The notes: generated by a model from the sequence alone, not told the origin. 64,000 bases of DNA from an uncultured Lachnospiraceae bacterium (GCA_900554415.1 USGU01000005.1:1-64000), one strand, 5' to 3'; positions 50,548 through 60,084 are shown, counted from the first letter of the stretch. Made by a program: numbers and translations.

Positions 50548-51348
50548 TTAATAAACAATGAAAGAATGCGCTACCACAATATCGTGATAATTGTCTGATT
50601 CCACACAGTTTGTACGTTCATCTACCGCACGTACACCTGGGAAGAAAGACATCGTATACGCCTTTTTCAAGTCTTTATAATTTGCAAGATAAGTAAACTT
50701 ATCCGGCATTTCTATTTTACCACATGAGAAATCTTTTGAAAGAGCTTCTTTCACTTTTGATCTCAGTTCTTCAATTACAGTCTGTGGGTCTTTGTTAATT
50801 GTAGAGCCTCCGCATCCCGATTTGGTGGCTACTGTTGTAATCTCAGGTACCATATCATGTGCCAGCTTACAGATTCCTTCATCCCCTGACAGGAAAAGCA
50901 CCGGCACACCCATCATGCCTGCGGTGTAACTGTTCAGCATAAATTCGCTCATAGGCTTTCCATTTAATGTAATGTAATTGGTATTTCCCGTGGAAGTATG
51001 ACATAGCGGGCTTTCCGGACTTCCTGCCGGTGAATGATATCCTACATAGAATACACCATCAAAAGATTCATCCAGACCAAACATCATATTATATGGATGT
51101 CCGCTCTTACCTCTGATTAAGGTAACTCCCTTTGGCATCTGCATCACGTCAATATTTGTAGCATCACCGTGCCCGTCTTTTACTACAATCTCTGTTGCGC
51201 CTGCTTCCAATGCTGCCTCACAAACCGCCACCACTTCTTCTGTCATTCTCTTTGCGAATGCCTGATAGCAGCTTTCTGTCTTATGTGTTTCTGCGCCTAA
51301 AGTCGTTCCTGTACAGCCTTCAATGTCTGCACTAATAAACAGTTTCAT
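50548..51348 (-). CDS. M55-family D-aminopeptidase-like protein (DppA type)
   Basis: 266 residues. The N-terminal metal site is FISADIEGCTG (SxDxEG motif), KDGHGDATN (about 57-65) holds the second His, GYHSPAG (about 103) a third, and SPLCHTST the likely nucleophile His, matching Bacillus DppA. That enzyme removes N-terminal D-amino acids from peptides. AGGAGG precedes the ATG. It sits 188 bases after the Dpp-type ATPase with a palindrome in between, so it is co-regulated with peptide uptake. Confidence 0.9.
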   Translation of the reverse strand: MKLFISADIEGCTGTTLGAETHKTESCYQAFAKRMTEEVVAVCEAALEAGATEIVVKDGHGDATNIDVMQMPKGVTLIRGKSGHPYNMMFGLDESFDGVFYVGYHSPAGSPESPLCHTSTGNTNYITLNGKPMSEFMLNSYTAGMMGVPVLFLSGDEGICKLAHDMVPEITTVATKSGCGGSTINKDPQTVIEELRSKVKEALSKDFSCGKIEMPDKFTYLANYKDLKKAYTMSFFPGVRAVDERTNCVESDNYHDIVVAHSFIVY

Positions 51349-51372
51349 GTGATTCCCTCCTGCTCTTATTAT

Positions 51373-51439
51373 ATGATGCCGGGGTCAAAAGCCCCAACTC
51401 TGATGCCTGTGGATTTAGACCTTTTGCCCCTGGCATCAT
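51373..51439. repeat. Imperfect long palindrome, possible dispersed repeat
   Basis: ATGATGCC (51373-51380) pairs with GGCATCAT (51432-51439), and inside GGGGTCAAAAG (51381-51391) pairs with CTTTTGCCCC (51421-51430) with one bulge. GGGG/CCCC within the left arm can also form a local hairpin. It lies between the ATPase and M55 genes. It has the size and symmetry of a REP-like element and may act as an mRNA processing or partial termination site. Confidence 0.55.
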
Positions 51440-51536
51440 TATATCTTAGATATATAAAAAATACATCTGTCTTTTATCTGCTTTACGCATGGTAGCAAAA
51501 GTGCAGAAAGGAATTGCTTCCCTTCTGCACTTTTGT

Positions 51537-52520
51537 TTATTTCTGCTGCTGACTGTATAAATGACAATATACCTCATGTCCCGGTGCAATCTCCACTCTT
51601 TCAGGAGCTTTTTCCTTACAGATACCCATACATTTCGGACATCTAGTATGGAATTTACATCCTGTTGGTGGATTCAGTGCTGAAGGAATATTTCCTTCCA
51701 GTATGATTCTTTCTTTCTTTGCTGTAGGATCCGGAATCGGAACAGCAGAAAGAAGCGCCTGTGTATATGGATGACATGGATTCTTGTACAATTCTTTCTT
51801 ATCTGCCATTTCCACAAAATTTCCCAGATACATAACACCAACACGATCACTGATATGCTCTACAACACTCAAATCATGCGCCACAAAGATATAGGTCAGA
51901 TTGTATTCTTTTTTCAGTTTATTCATCAGGTTCAGTACCTGTGACTGAATAGAAACATCAAGAGCTGATACCGGCTCATCAGCGATAATCAGTTTTGGCT
52001 GCACTGCAAGTGCTCTTGCAATTCCGATACGCTGTCTCTGTCCACCACTGAACTCATGCGGATAACGGTTTACATGGTAAACATCCAGTCCAACTTCCTG
52101 AATCAGTTCGATAACCCTTGCATCAATTTCTTCCTTTGTTTTTGCAAGACCGTGAATCTTCAATGGTTCTGCAATAATATCGTGAACAGACATTCTTGGG
52201 TTCAGTGATGCGTATGGATCCTGAAATACCATCTGGATTCCCTTGCGGATTGGACGCATTTCTTTGTTATTCAGTTTGGCAATTTCCTTCCCGTCAAATA
52301 CAATGCTTCCATCAGTTGGTTCAATCAGTTTACAGAGTGCTTTTCCAAGTGTGGATTTTCCACATCCGGATTCCCCAACGATACCGAACACTTCTCCCTC
52401 ATGAATTTCAACGTCTACTCCGTCAACGGCCTTTACATAAGATGGTTTCTGAAAGAGTCCATTATTCACTGGATAATACACTTTTACACCTTCGGCTTTT
52501 AATAAAATATTATCCGACAT
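51537..52520 (-). CDS. Di/oligopeptide ABC transporter ATPase, DppF/OppF type
   Basis: 327 residues. Walker A GESGCGKSTLG (about 50-60), signature FSGGQRQRIGIARAL (about 154-168), Walker B LIIADEPVSALD and the H-loop VAHDLSVVEHISD. The C-terminal oligo_HPY domain is seen as CKFHTRCPKCMGICKEKAPE, a Cys-rich segment that can bind an Fe-S cluster. It works with the ATPase encoded upstream. One base separates the two genes. Confidence 0.93.
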   Translation of the reverse strand: MSDNILLKAEGVKVYYPVNNGLFQKPSYVKAVDGVDVEIHEGEVFGIVGESGCGKSTLGKALCKLIEPTDGSIVFDGKEIAKLNNKEMRPIRKGIQMVFQDPYASLNPRMSVHDIIAEPLKIHGLAKTKEEIDARVIELIQEVGLDVYHVNRYPHEFSGGQRQRIGIARALAVQPKLIIADEPVSALDVSIQSQVLNLMNKLKKEYNLTYIFVAHDLSVVEHISDRVGVMYLGNFVEMADKKELYKNPCHPYTQALLSAVPIPDPTAKKERIILEGNIPSALNPPTGCKFHTRCPKCMGICKEKAPERVEIAPGHEVYCHLYSQQQK

Positions 52521-52521
52521 C

Positions 52522-53511
52522 CTAATTTCCTCCTTTCACATTCTCGCATCTCCAGCATTTGCTCTGGTGTCCGTTCCCCAGATCGAAGAAACCTGGTTCT
52601 TCTTCACGGCAACGGTCTGTCGCATACTTACAACGAGGTGCAAATTTACATCCTTTTGGCATGTACTTTGGATTCGGTACATTTCCCGGAATAGAATCCA
52701 GTTCATCTACCTCCACTCCCATCTTAGGAATGGATGCCAGAAGACCTTCTGTATATGGATGACTTGGGTTTGCAAACAAATCATACACATTTGCTTTTTC
52801 GACCACACGTCCACAATACATAACTACAACATCATCACATACTTCGGCAACAACACCGAGGTCATGTGTGATAAATAAAATGGATGTTCCGATTTCATCT
52901 TTCAGTCGGTTCATCAAATCCAGAATCTGTGCCTGAATTGTAACGTCAAGCGCTGTCGTTGGTTCATCTGCAATCAGAATCTTCGGATTGCATACCAGAG
53001 CCATGGCAATCATAACACGCTGTCTCTGTCCGCCGGAAAGCTGGAACGGATATTCATCGACCATTTTTTCCACACGCGGAAGTCCGGTCTTTTTCAGAAT
53101 ATCAATCGTCATCTTCTTTGCTTCTTCTTTTGATACTTTCTGATGAAGCAAAATATTTTCCATAATCTGATCCCCGATTTTCATTACCGGGTTAAGGCTG
53201 GTCATAGGTTCCTGGAAGATCATCGTGATATCACGACCACGCATCTCTCGTCTTTCTTCATCAGAACATTTTAAAATATCTTTTCCTTCAAAAAGGATTT
53301 CTCCTTCTACGACTTTACCTGTTGTCCCCATTAAGAGACCCATAAGAGAAAGGGCGGTAACACTCTTTCCACTTCCTGATTCTCCTACAATCCCCAATGT
53401 GGCTCCTTTTTTTAATTCTATATCCACACCATCAACTGATTTCACAGTTCCATTATCAGTAAAGAAATAGGTGTGCATATCTTTAATCTCTAATATATTA
53501 TTATTGTCCAT
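52522..53511 (-). CDS. Di/oligopeptide ABC transporter ATPase, DppD/OppD type
   Basis: 329 residues. Walker A GESGSGKSVTALS (about 41-53), signature LSGGQRQRVMIAMAL, Walker B ILIADEPTTALDV, H-loop ITHDLGVVAEVCDD. The C-terminal oligo_HPY domain carries CKFAPRCKYATDRC. It follows the DppC permease gene by 15 bases. GAGGGAG is found before the ATG. Confidence 0.93.
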   Translation of the reverse strand: MDNNNILEIKDMHTYFFTDNGTVKSVDGVDIELKKGATLGIVGESGSGKSVTALSLMGLLMGTTGKVVEGEILFEGKDILKCSDEERREMRGRDITMIFQEPMTSLNPVMKIGDQIMENILLHQKVSKEEAKKMTIDILKKTGLPRVEKMVDEYPFQLSGGQRQRVMIAMALVCNPKILIADEPTTALDVTIQAQILDLMNRLKDEIGTSILFITHDLGVVAEVCDDVVVMYCGRVVEKANVYDLFANPSHPYTEGLLASIPKMGVEVDELDSIPGNVPNPKYMPKGCKFAPRCKYATDRCREEEPGFFDLGNGHQSKCWRCENVKGGN

Positions 53512-53526
53512 ATACTCCCTCTTCTC

Positions 53527-54420
53527 TTAATCTGATAATTTCGGGTCCAATGCATCACGAAGACCATCGCCTAATAAGTTAAAGCTTAATACGGTCAGGA
53601 AAATCGCAAGACCCGGGAAGAATGTGATGTGCCAACTGTTCATCATGTAGTTTCTTCCATTACTTAATAACAGTCCCCATTCCGGTGTTGGCGGCTGTGC
53701 CCCCATCCCCAGGAAACTAAGACCTGATGCTGTCAAAATGGAGTTACCAATTGACATTGTATATTGTACGATAATATTTGGAATTGCTCCCGGAAGAATA
53801 TGCTGAAATAAAATTCTGGCATCACTTGCCCCCAGACTCTTTGCTGCCTGAACGAATACGCTGCTCTTTAAGGATAATGTGGCGCTTCGTACCAGTCTGG
53901 CAAATGTCGGTGTACTAAATACTGCAACTGCGATTACTACGTTACCAAGACCACTTCCTAAAATAGCTACAATCGCAATTGCCAGAATCAGTCCAGGGAA
54001 TGCAAAAAGTACGTCACAGACTCTCATGATAACTGAGTCTAAGATTCCTCCGTAATATCCACCCAGAAGTCCAAGAATTGTACCGCATACTGCTCCGATT
54101 GTTACGGAGAACAAACCGACGGACAATGAAATTCTTGTACCGCAGATAACACGGGAAAAAAGGTCTCGTCCAAATTCATCTGTTCCAAACCAATGTGCAG
54201 AACTCGGTCCCTGCATAATGGCACTATAGTCATATTCATTAATTCCATATGGTGCTACCTTATAACTGATAAAAGATAAAACCACTAAAAAGAGTATAAA
54301 GCCTAACGCAACCAATGCAGTTTTCTGCTTCTTAAATTTTCTGACAAATTCTTTAAAGGGAGTTTTAATATCGTCTTTTTCTGTTTTTGCTGCTGTGTTT
54401 ACTGCTGCTTTTTTTGCCAT
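53527..54420 (-). CDS. Di/oligopeptide ABC transporter permease, DppC type
   Basis: 297 residues with five to six membrane segments and a cytoplasmic N-terminal stretch of about 40 residues. The EAA-type loop is QAAKSLGASDARILFQHILP (about residues 190-209), which contacts the ATPases. The N-terminal domain OppC_N (TPFKEFVRKFKKQKTA) is present. It pairs with the DppB gene 17 bases upstream. Confidence 0.93.
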   Translation of the reverse strand: MAKKAAVNTAAKTEKDDIKTPFKEFVRKFKKQKTALVALGFILFLVVLSFISYKVAPYGINEYDYSAIMQGPSSAHWFGTDEFGRDLFSRVICGTRISLSVGLFSVTIGAVCGTILGLLGGYYGGILDSVIMRVCDVLFAFPGLILAIAIVAILGSGLGNVVIAVAVFSTPTFARLVRSATLSLKSSVFVQAAKSLGASDARILFQHILPGAIPNIIVQYTMSIGNSILTASGLSFLGMGAQPPTPEWGLLLSNGRNYMMNSWHITFFPGLAIFLTVLSFNLLGDGLRDALDPKLSD

Positions 54421-54437
54421 TCTCTTATCCTCCCTTC

Positions 54438-55358
54438 CTAACTTAACTGAATTTCCGGGTTCAATACCGCATACAGGATATCAACCAGCAAATTAATAAC
54501 AATAAAGTGCAAAGAGAAAATAAGGATGAGTGACTGAATCGCTGGATAATCACGGTAATTTACAGACTCAATCAACAAACTTCCCAATCCTGGATAAGCA
54601 AATACACTTTCTGTGATAACCGAACCTCCAAGGAGGAAACCAAACTGTAAACCGATTACAGTTACTACGGAAATCATAGAGTTACGGAATGCATGCTTCC
54701 AGACTACGATTTTTTCTTTAATACCTTTCGCACGAGCTGTACGAATATAATCTTCTTTCAATACTTCAATTAATGAAGAACGGGTAAAACGAGCTACTAC
54801 CGCAGCTACACTTGTTCCCAGTGTAATGGCAGGAAGTACAAGACTCTTTAACGAATCTGCTCCTGTAGTAGGGAACCATTTTAAATTGACACCAAATACA
54901 ATGATAAGCATAAAGCCTATCCAGAACGAAGGCAGCGAGATACCGGATACCGCTAACGTCATACCTGTATAATCCTGCCATTTACTTCGATTCTTTCCGG
55001 ACCATACACCCAACAAAATTCCAACAAGAGAGCTCCACAGCAGACTGGCAAGTGTCAGTTTTACTGTATTCGCATATCTGTTGGAAATTTCTGTAGTAAC
55101 TGGTCGTTTTGTTCGAAGTGATGTTCCAAGATCTCCCTTAAAAAGACCTGTAACATAATTAACATATTGTGTTGGAATTGGTTCGTTTAATCCTAACTCT
55201 TCACGAATAACTTCAATATCTTCCTGAGTTGCCTGGGCCCCTGCAACCATCTGTGCAGGGTCCCCAGGGATTAATCTTACAAAAAAGAATACAAAAGTTA
55301 CAACGATGATCAGAGTAGGAATTACTTCGACAATTCTTTTCGAGATGTATCTTAGCAT
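54438..55358 (-). CDS. Di/oligopeptide ABC transporter permease, DppB type
   Basis: 306 residues, six membrane segments. It begins MLRYISKRIVEVIPTLIIV, typical of DppB, and has the LIPGDPAQ motif (about 30-37). The EAA loop is DYIRTARAKGIKEKIVVWKH (about 201-220). AAAGGTG precedes the ATG. It is 30 bases after the binding-protein gene. Confidence 0.93.
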   Translation of the reverse strand: MLRYISKRIVEVIPTLIIVVTFVFFFVRLIPGDPAQMVAGAQATQEDIEVIREELGLNEPIPTQYVNYVTGLFKGDLGTSLRTKRPVTTEISNRYANTVKLTLASLLWSSLVGILLGVWSGKNRSKWQDYTGMTLAVSGISLPSFWIGFMLIIVFGVNLKWFPTTGADSLKSLVLPAITLGTSVAAVVARFTRSSLIEVLKEDYIRTARAKGIKEKIVVWKHAFRNSMISVVTVIGLQFGFLLGGSVITESVFAYPGLGSLLIESVNYRDYPAIQSLILIFSLHFIVINLLVDILYAVLNPEIQLS

Positions 55359-55388
55359 TTCTAATCACCTTTCAACGGCTGACATTCT

Positions 55389-57053
55389 TTATTTTGCCAT
55401 TCTGGCATTTCTGATCCACAGACCACCATCCGGCATGTTACCTACATTAATAATGTTCTTATTGTTACCCCATGTGTTGCTGTCGAATGCAAGGCAAACC
55501 ATTGGAGATTCTTCCCAGATAATATCCTGAGCTTTTTTGTAAGCTTCTGCTCTCTTATCCGGATCTGCTGTCTTAAGTGCATCAAAGAGGAGAGAATCCA
55601 CTTCTTTATTCTCATAATAGCAGATATTGTAACTCATTGGCGGCTCTGACTCAATTGCAACAAGTGGACGAATACCCCAGTCAGCATCTCCTGTTGATGG
55701 TGACCATCCGATTGTGTACATATCCACTTCTGCATCAGCACCTGCGTCTGTGCAGCTTGCTACTTTTTCCTGAAGGATGGCATTTTCCATACCATTTAAC
55801 TGAAGATTGATTCCGACCTGCTCTAACTGCTGTTTCAGGAATTCTGCCTGTTTCTGGTTTCCTGTTGTAGAAGCATACATAAGTGTTGTTGTAAATCCAT
55901 CCGGATATCCTGCGTCTGCTAACAGTTCTTTTGCTTTTTCAATGTTATACTTGTATACGTCATTGGCAACATGGAACTGTACGTTTGGACCAATGATAGA
56001 GTCTGCCGGTGTTGCAAGACCATTCTTAACAACTGCACAATATGCGTCTTTATCAATTGCATAGTTAATTGCCTGACGTACTCTCGCATCATTGAATGGA
56101 GCTTTCTGGTTGTTCATGAATAAGTAACGAACAACAATACTTTCGTCACTTTCTACATTAAGGTTAGAATCCTGTGACAGTGCTGCAAAGTTTTCACTTG
56201 GTATCGGCCAGATTAAATCTGCTTCGCCAGACTGAAGCATAGCTACACGTGTTGCAGATTCAGCTACCGGTTTGAATGTAATTGTCTTGAATCCGGCATC
56301 AGATTCTGCAAGTGGTGTTCCACCACAGATATCTTTGTCATATCCCCACCAGTCTTTGTTAAGTTCCAGTGTAAGGTGTTCGCCTGCTACCCATTCTTTG
56401 AATGTGTACTGACCTGTTCCTACAGGTTCTGCTGCAACGGTTGCGCTTCCTTTTTCAATCTGTTTCGGGCTTACGCAAACAGTACATGGATGAGCAAGGT
56501 TGTTGATGAATGCACCGAATGGTGAAACCAAAGTAACTTTGATTGTATATTCATCTACGATTTCTGTCTTGTCCAGAACATTTGACAGGAAAGTTGTTCT
56601 CTTAAGACCAAGGGATTTGTCTGCCCAACGATCGAAGTTTGCTTTTGCTGCTTCCGCATTCCAAGGTGTTCCGTCTGAGAAAGATACACCTTCACGAAGT
56701 TTGAATGTGAATTCTGTTGCATCATCATTTGCTTCATAACTTTCAGCAAGCATATTTACTACATTCATATCTTCGTCGAATCCAAATAAACCGTCCATCA
56801 TAAGTCTCTGAACGTCACCTGATAAGGTATCATTCGTATCCATTGGATCCAAAGTTGTGAAGTCAACTGATACAGATGCTACAAGATCGTGATCCTGAGA
56901 CACTGATTCGCCTTCTGCGACTTCTGTTTTTTCTGTTGTTGTCTTGTTGCCTGTTGTACCTTTAGAGTCTGTGTCTTTTCCTGAAGAGCCACAGCCAACC
57001 ATAGCCACTGCCATAACTGCTGCGAGAGTCCAGGCTAAAATTCTCTTTTTCAT
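55389..57053 (-). CDS. Extracellular peptide-binding lipoprotein (SBP family 5)
   Basis: 554 residues. A lipoprotein signal ends VAMVGCGSS (lipobox Cys near residue 21), followed by a Ser/Thr/Lys linker and an SBP_bac_5 domain starting with DLVASVSVDFTTLDPMD. Motifs include YSFKLREGV-type FKLREGVSFSDGTPWNAEA (about 133-151). It captures peptides (or, in some relatives, glutathione or nickel complexes) for the DppBCDF importer encoded downstream. AAAGGAGG precedes the ATG and a promoter lies about 80 bases upstream. Confidence 0.93.
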   Translation of the reverse strand: MKKRILAWTLAAVMAVAMVGCGSSGKDTDSKGTTGNKTTTEKTEVAEGESVSQDHDLVASVSVDFTTLDPMDTNDTLSGDVQRLMMDGLFGFDEDMNVVNMLAESYEANDDATEFTFKLREGVSFSDGTPWNAEAAKANFDRWADKSLGLKRTTFLSNVLDKTEIVDEYTIKVTLVSPFGAFINNLAHPCTVCVSPKQIEKGSATVAAEPVGTGQYTFKEWVAGEHLTLELNKDWWGYDKDICGGTPLAESDAGFKTITFKPVAESATRVAMLQSGEADLIWPIPSENFAALSQDSNLNVESDESIVVRYLFMNNQKAPFNDARVRQAINYAIDKDAYCAVVKNGLATPADSIIGPNVQFHVANDVYKYNIEKAKELLADAGYPDGFTTTLMYASTTGNQKQAEFLKQQLEQVGINLQLNGMENAILQEKVASCTDAGADAEVDMYTIGWSPSTGDADWGIRPLVAIESEPPMSYNICYYENKEVDSLLFDALKTADPDKRAEAYKKAQDIIWEESPMVCLAFDSNTWGNNKNIINVGNMPDGGLWIRNARMAK

Positions 57054-57132
57054 AATACAAGAAACCTCCTTTAATCATTTTTAATGAAATGTCAAAATTC
57101 CTGTCATCCTTTGCCGTTTCATTATTTCTCAC

Positions 57133-57162
57133 ATTATAGCATCTCAGTACTTCCCACGTCAA
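57133..57162 (-). promoter_or_regulatory. Promoter of the peptide uptake operon
   Basis: Minus strand TTGACG (57162-57157), 18 bases, TATAAT (57138-57133). The transcript would run through the binding protein, permeases, ATPases and two peptidases. Confidence 0.75.
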
Positions 57163-57212
57163 GCTTTTCTGCAATCCTTTACTACGTAAAACTTTAATGT
57201 GCTAAATTATTC

Positions 57213-57241
57213 TTGACAGTCAAAAAAGTAGAATGTATGAT
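57213..57241 (+). promoter_or_regulatory. Promoter of the 57280 hydrolase gene
   Basis: TTGACA (57213-57218), 17 bases, TATGAT (57236-57241). Divergent from the peptide operon promoter, 51 bases away. Confidence 0.7.
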
Positions 57242-57279
57242 TTATAAGATGAATTTATATTACAGAGGAGCAATGAATT

Positions 57280-57999
57280 ATGAAACCAGTTATCGGCATT
57301 TTATCACATATCGGCTCTCACAGCACCAGTCCTCTCGGAATCAGCACTCTTGGAAATACCTATGTTGTTTCTATAGCAAAAGCAGACGGAGTTCCTGTGA
57401 TTCTTCCGGTTATCATAGACGAAGCAGATATGGAACCGTATCTTGATATGTGTGATGGATTTTTATTCAGCGGAGGAATCGACATTTCTCCTTCCTATTT
57501 CAATGAGGAGCCACATTTAAAACTTGGGCAGACCAATCTTGAATTAGATAAAACCCAGCTTACATTTATGGAAAAGGCTCTGAAAACAGGAAAACCAATT
57601 CTTGGTATCTGCCGTGGTCATCAAGTGCTGACTGTTGCCACTGGCGGAACGCTTTATCAGGACTTGTCCGAGCATGAAGGCACCTATGTAAAACATTTCC
57701 AGGAAACACATAATGGTGATTATTCTCATAAGGTAACTTTAGAACCAGACTCCCTGATTTCCGGTTTGTTTGAGAAAACCATTTACACAAACAGTTTCCA
57801 TCATCAGGCAGCAAAAGACCTTGGAGAAGGAGTAAGAGCAATCGCTTATTCCCAGGACAATATAATAGAGGCAATTCAAGTGGAGAATCACAAATTTGCT
57901 TTGGGAATCCAGTGGCATCCAGAAGCTATGTTTGCACATGGAGATGAATCTATGCGACCACTCTTTGCCGCATTTGTTAATGCATGTAAAAATAAGTAA
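57280..57999 (+). CDS. Gamma-glutamyl-gamma-aminobutyrate hydrolase family protein (peptidase C26)
   Basis: 239 residues, class I glutamine amidotransferase fold. The nucleophile is in ILGICRGHQVL (Cys near residue 109), and the second half of the triad is in GIQWHPEAM (His/Glu near 211). GFLFSGGIDISPSYF is a further family block. It cleaves gamma-glutamyl bonds; PuuD is the best known relative. GAGGAGC precedes the ATG. It is divergent from the peptide importer and ends in a shared bidirectional terminator. Actual substrate is not known. Confidence 0.9.
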   Translation: MKPVIGILSHIGSHSTSPLGISTLGNTYVVSIAKADGVPVILPVIIDEADMEPYLDMCDGFLFSGGIDISPSYFNEEPHLKLGQTNLELDKTQLTFMEKALKTGKPILGICRGHQVLTVATGGTLYQDLSEHEGTYVKHFQETHNGDYSHKVTLEPDSLISGLFEKTIYTNSFHHQAAKDLGEGVRAIAYSQDNIIEAIQVENHKFALGIQWHPEAMFAHGDESMRPLFAAFVNACKNK

Positions 58000-58023
58000 A
58001 AAACAAGACGAACAGGACTACAT

Positions 58024-58083
58024 AAAAAACCACAGAAGCTCTATATCTTATTACACTGATATAACATCCTTCTGTGGTTTTTT
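58024..58083. terminator. Bidirectional terminator between two convergent genes
   Basis: AAAAAACCACAGAAG (58024-58038) pairs with CTTCTGTGGTTTTTT (58069-58083). Perfect 15-bp arms with T-runs on both strands serve both the 57280 and the 58090 gene. Confidence 0.9.
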
Positions 58084-58089
58084 CTTACT

Positions 58090-58971
58090 CTACAATAATT
58101 TTTCTACTTCTTTCATATATGGGATGGACGGTACAGCCCCCGGTCTTGACACCGCAATTCCCGCTGCAATCGCACACATTCTCATCGTTTCTTCTACACT
58201 TTTTCCCTGAATCAGTCCTGCAATAAAATATCCGGTAAAGGTATCTCCCGCTGCAGTTGTATCTACTGTCTCTACTTTATAAATCGGCTGTTGACAGCGT
58301 TTTTCTTTATCTGCATATACGGAGCCCTCTCCACCAAGGGTAAGGACAACCTTTGCATTCTCATATTTTGCTAAAATTCCATCAATGATTTTATCCGGCT
58401 CTGTTTCTCCTGCAATCTGTCCGCCTTCAATTTCATTTAATAAAAAACAGGAAATTTTATTCATATCACAGGAATCCAGTGCATCGTCAAACGGAGATGG
58501 ATTTAAGAAAATCTGCATTCCTTTTTCATATGCCTTATCAATAATATAATCCAGTTCATTAATTTCATTCTGAAGCAGGATAATATCATCCTTTTCAAAC
58601 CCGCTTAACACTTCATCTACAAACTCACGGGTAATAGCCCTGTTTGCTCCACCATACAGTAAAATACAGTTCTGTCCATTTTTATCTACCTGAATAATGG
58701 TATGACCGTTCTTCTCATCACACACACGTATGTATTCGTCCCGGATTCCGTATTCTTTTGCAGTCTCCCGGAAAATTTTTCCTTCTTCCCCAATGAGTCC
58801 TGCATGATAAACCTCCACTCCCGCTTTTGCAAGTGCCGTGGACTGGTTAAATCCTTTGCCACCTAAAAAGGTGTTCATTCCCTGGCTGTTCTGTGTTTCC
58901 CCCGGAAGTACCATATGATCCACGGTATACACATAATCCAAATTCATAGAACCAAAATTTAATACACGCAT
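58090..58971 (-). CDS. PfkB-family carbohydrate kinase, ribokinase-like
   Basis: 293 residues. The N-terminal substrate motif is FLGGKGFNQSTALAKAG (about 35-51), and the catalytic DTTAAGDTFTGYF (about 240-252) holds the base Asp and the anion hole. It phosphorylates ribose or a related sugar or nucleoside with ATP. GAGGAG precedes the ATG. It lies 18 bases after the lipase-like gene on the same strand, and no ribose transporter is beside it, so the sugar is not certain. Confidence 0.88.
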   Translation of the reverse strand: MRVLNFGSMNLDYVYTVDHMVLPGETQNSQGMNTFLGGKGFNQSTALAKAGVEVYHAGLIGEEGKIFRETAKEYGIRDEYIRVCDEKNGHTIIQVDKNGQNCILLYGGANRAITREFVDEVLSGFEKDDIILLQNEINELDYIIDKAYEKGMQIFLNPSPFDDALDSCDMNKISCFLLNEIEGGQIAGETEPDKIIDGILAKYENAKVVLTLGGEGSVYADKEKRCQQPIYKVETVDTTAAGDTFTGYFIAGLIQGKSVEETMRMCAIAAGIAVSRPGAVPSIPYMKEVEKLL

Positions 58972-58989
58972 CTTCTGCTCCTCTTCTCT

Positions 58990-59859
58990 CTATTTTTCAA
59001 AAAATGCAAGAATATCCTGATATACCTGCTCTTTTCCTTCTTCATTAATGACTTCATGCTTCATTCCGTCATAGACCTTGCTTTCCACATTCTGATAACC
59101 GATTCGCTTTAAAGTCCGAAGAGTATCTTCCAGCCCTTTCGTTCCACCGGTTACCGGATCTTCCTCTCCACTGATACTGAAAATGGGAAGATTTGGATTC
59201 TTACACTGGTATTTTGCAAAACGTTTCAACTCTGCATCTGCTTCCCAGATTGTCATTACCGCACGGTTCATATATTTATAACCGGTGCAAAGCGGATCCT
59301 CCCGGTATGCCTTAATTGCTTCCGGATTTTTCACAACCCAGCTGTTTTCATCATTGTCCCCAATCTGCATAATCCACCGGTTATGGCCTCGTTTTCCGCT
59401 GAATAAAGACAATGTATTTCCCACGATATTCCCAAATCTGGAAATCGGAATATAATTTACAGTTCCCGATAAAAGCAGCTTATCAATCCGGTCATCATGC
59501 TTCTGCAAATAAACTCTGGAAATCAGAGAGCCAAAGGAATGTCCAAATAAATAGAACGGCTTATCCGGGTAACGCTTCTGCATATAATCTGTCACAAGGA
59601 CCTGGTCTGCAATGATTTCATCAATTCCATCCATATATCCAAGAGGATAGGCATCGTTTAAGGATTCCCCGTGCCCTCTGTTATCGGAAATAATTACCGC
59701 ATAGCCATGTTCATTCAGGAATTGAATCAGATGATAATACCGCTCCTTATGCTCCTTGGCACCATGGATGATTTGAATCACACCCTTGGGATTTTCCACG
59801 TCAAATACTACCACTGCCAGTAATAAGCCATCACTCGCCTTTATTTTTAACTGCTCCAT
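58990..59859 (-). CDS. Alpha/beta hydrolase, monoacylglycerol lipase-like
   Basis: 289 residues. The first block IIHGAKEHKERYYHLIQFL (about 30-48) is typical of Hydrolase_4/MGL proteins; the nucleophile elbow is LFGHSFGSLISR (Ser near 107), Asp lies in ISGEEDPVTGG and His in YDGMKHEVINE near the C-terminus. It would hydrolyse a lipid ester. GGAGAAAG precedes the ATG. It is 18 bases from the PfkB gene. Confidence 0.9.
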   Translation of the reverse strand: MEQLKIKASDGLLLAVVVFDVENPKGVIQIIHGAKEHKERYYHLIQFLNEHGYAVIISDNRGHGESLNDAYPLGYMDGIDEIIADQVLVTDYMQKRYPDKPFYLFGHSFGSLISRVYLQKHDDRIDKLLLSGTVNYIPISRFGNIVGNTLSLFSGKRGHNRWIMQIGDNDENSWVVKNPEAIKAYREDPLCTGYKYMNRAVMTIWEADAELKRFAKYQCKNPNLPIFSISGEEDPVTGGTKGLEDTLRTLKRIGYQNVESKVYDGMKHEVINEEGKEQVYQDILAFFEK

Positions 59860-59871
59860 CTTCTTTCTCCT

Positions 59872-60084
59872 TCATGTCCGGGTATCCGAAAACAGACTTC
59901 GTATTCTTACCAGGTTTTCCAGGCAATAACAATACTTTTCTTTCACATATTCTTTTCTGGAAAACGGAAGTGCAAACAAATACGCATGCCCGTTATTCTG
60001 TTCATCCATACTGATAGTGCTTATGGTAAATAATGCTACCATCATTGTAATATATGGCATAAGAAATGTCGAGTATTTGTTCAT
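59872..60084 (-). pseudogene. Relic of an ABC-2 type transporter permease
   Basis: The frame reads YSTFLMPYITMMVALFTIS and then DEQNNGHAYLFALPFSRKEYVKEKY, the region that follows the first helices in ABC-2 permeases of this kind. The sequence before it (60085-60171) has stops and the tail is replaced by unrelated residues ending DTRT. It has neither a proper start nor the remaining membrane helices, and no ATPase partner is nearby. Confidence 0.75.
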
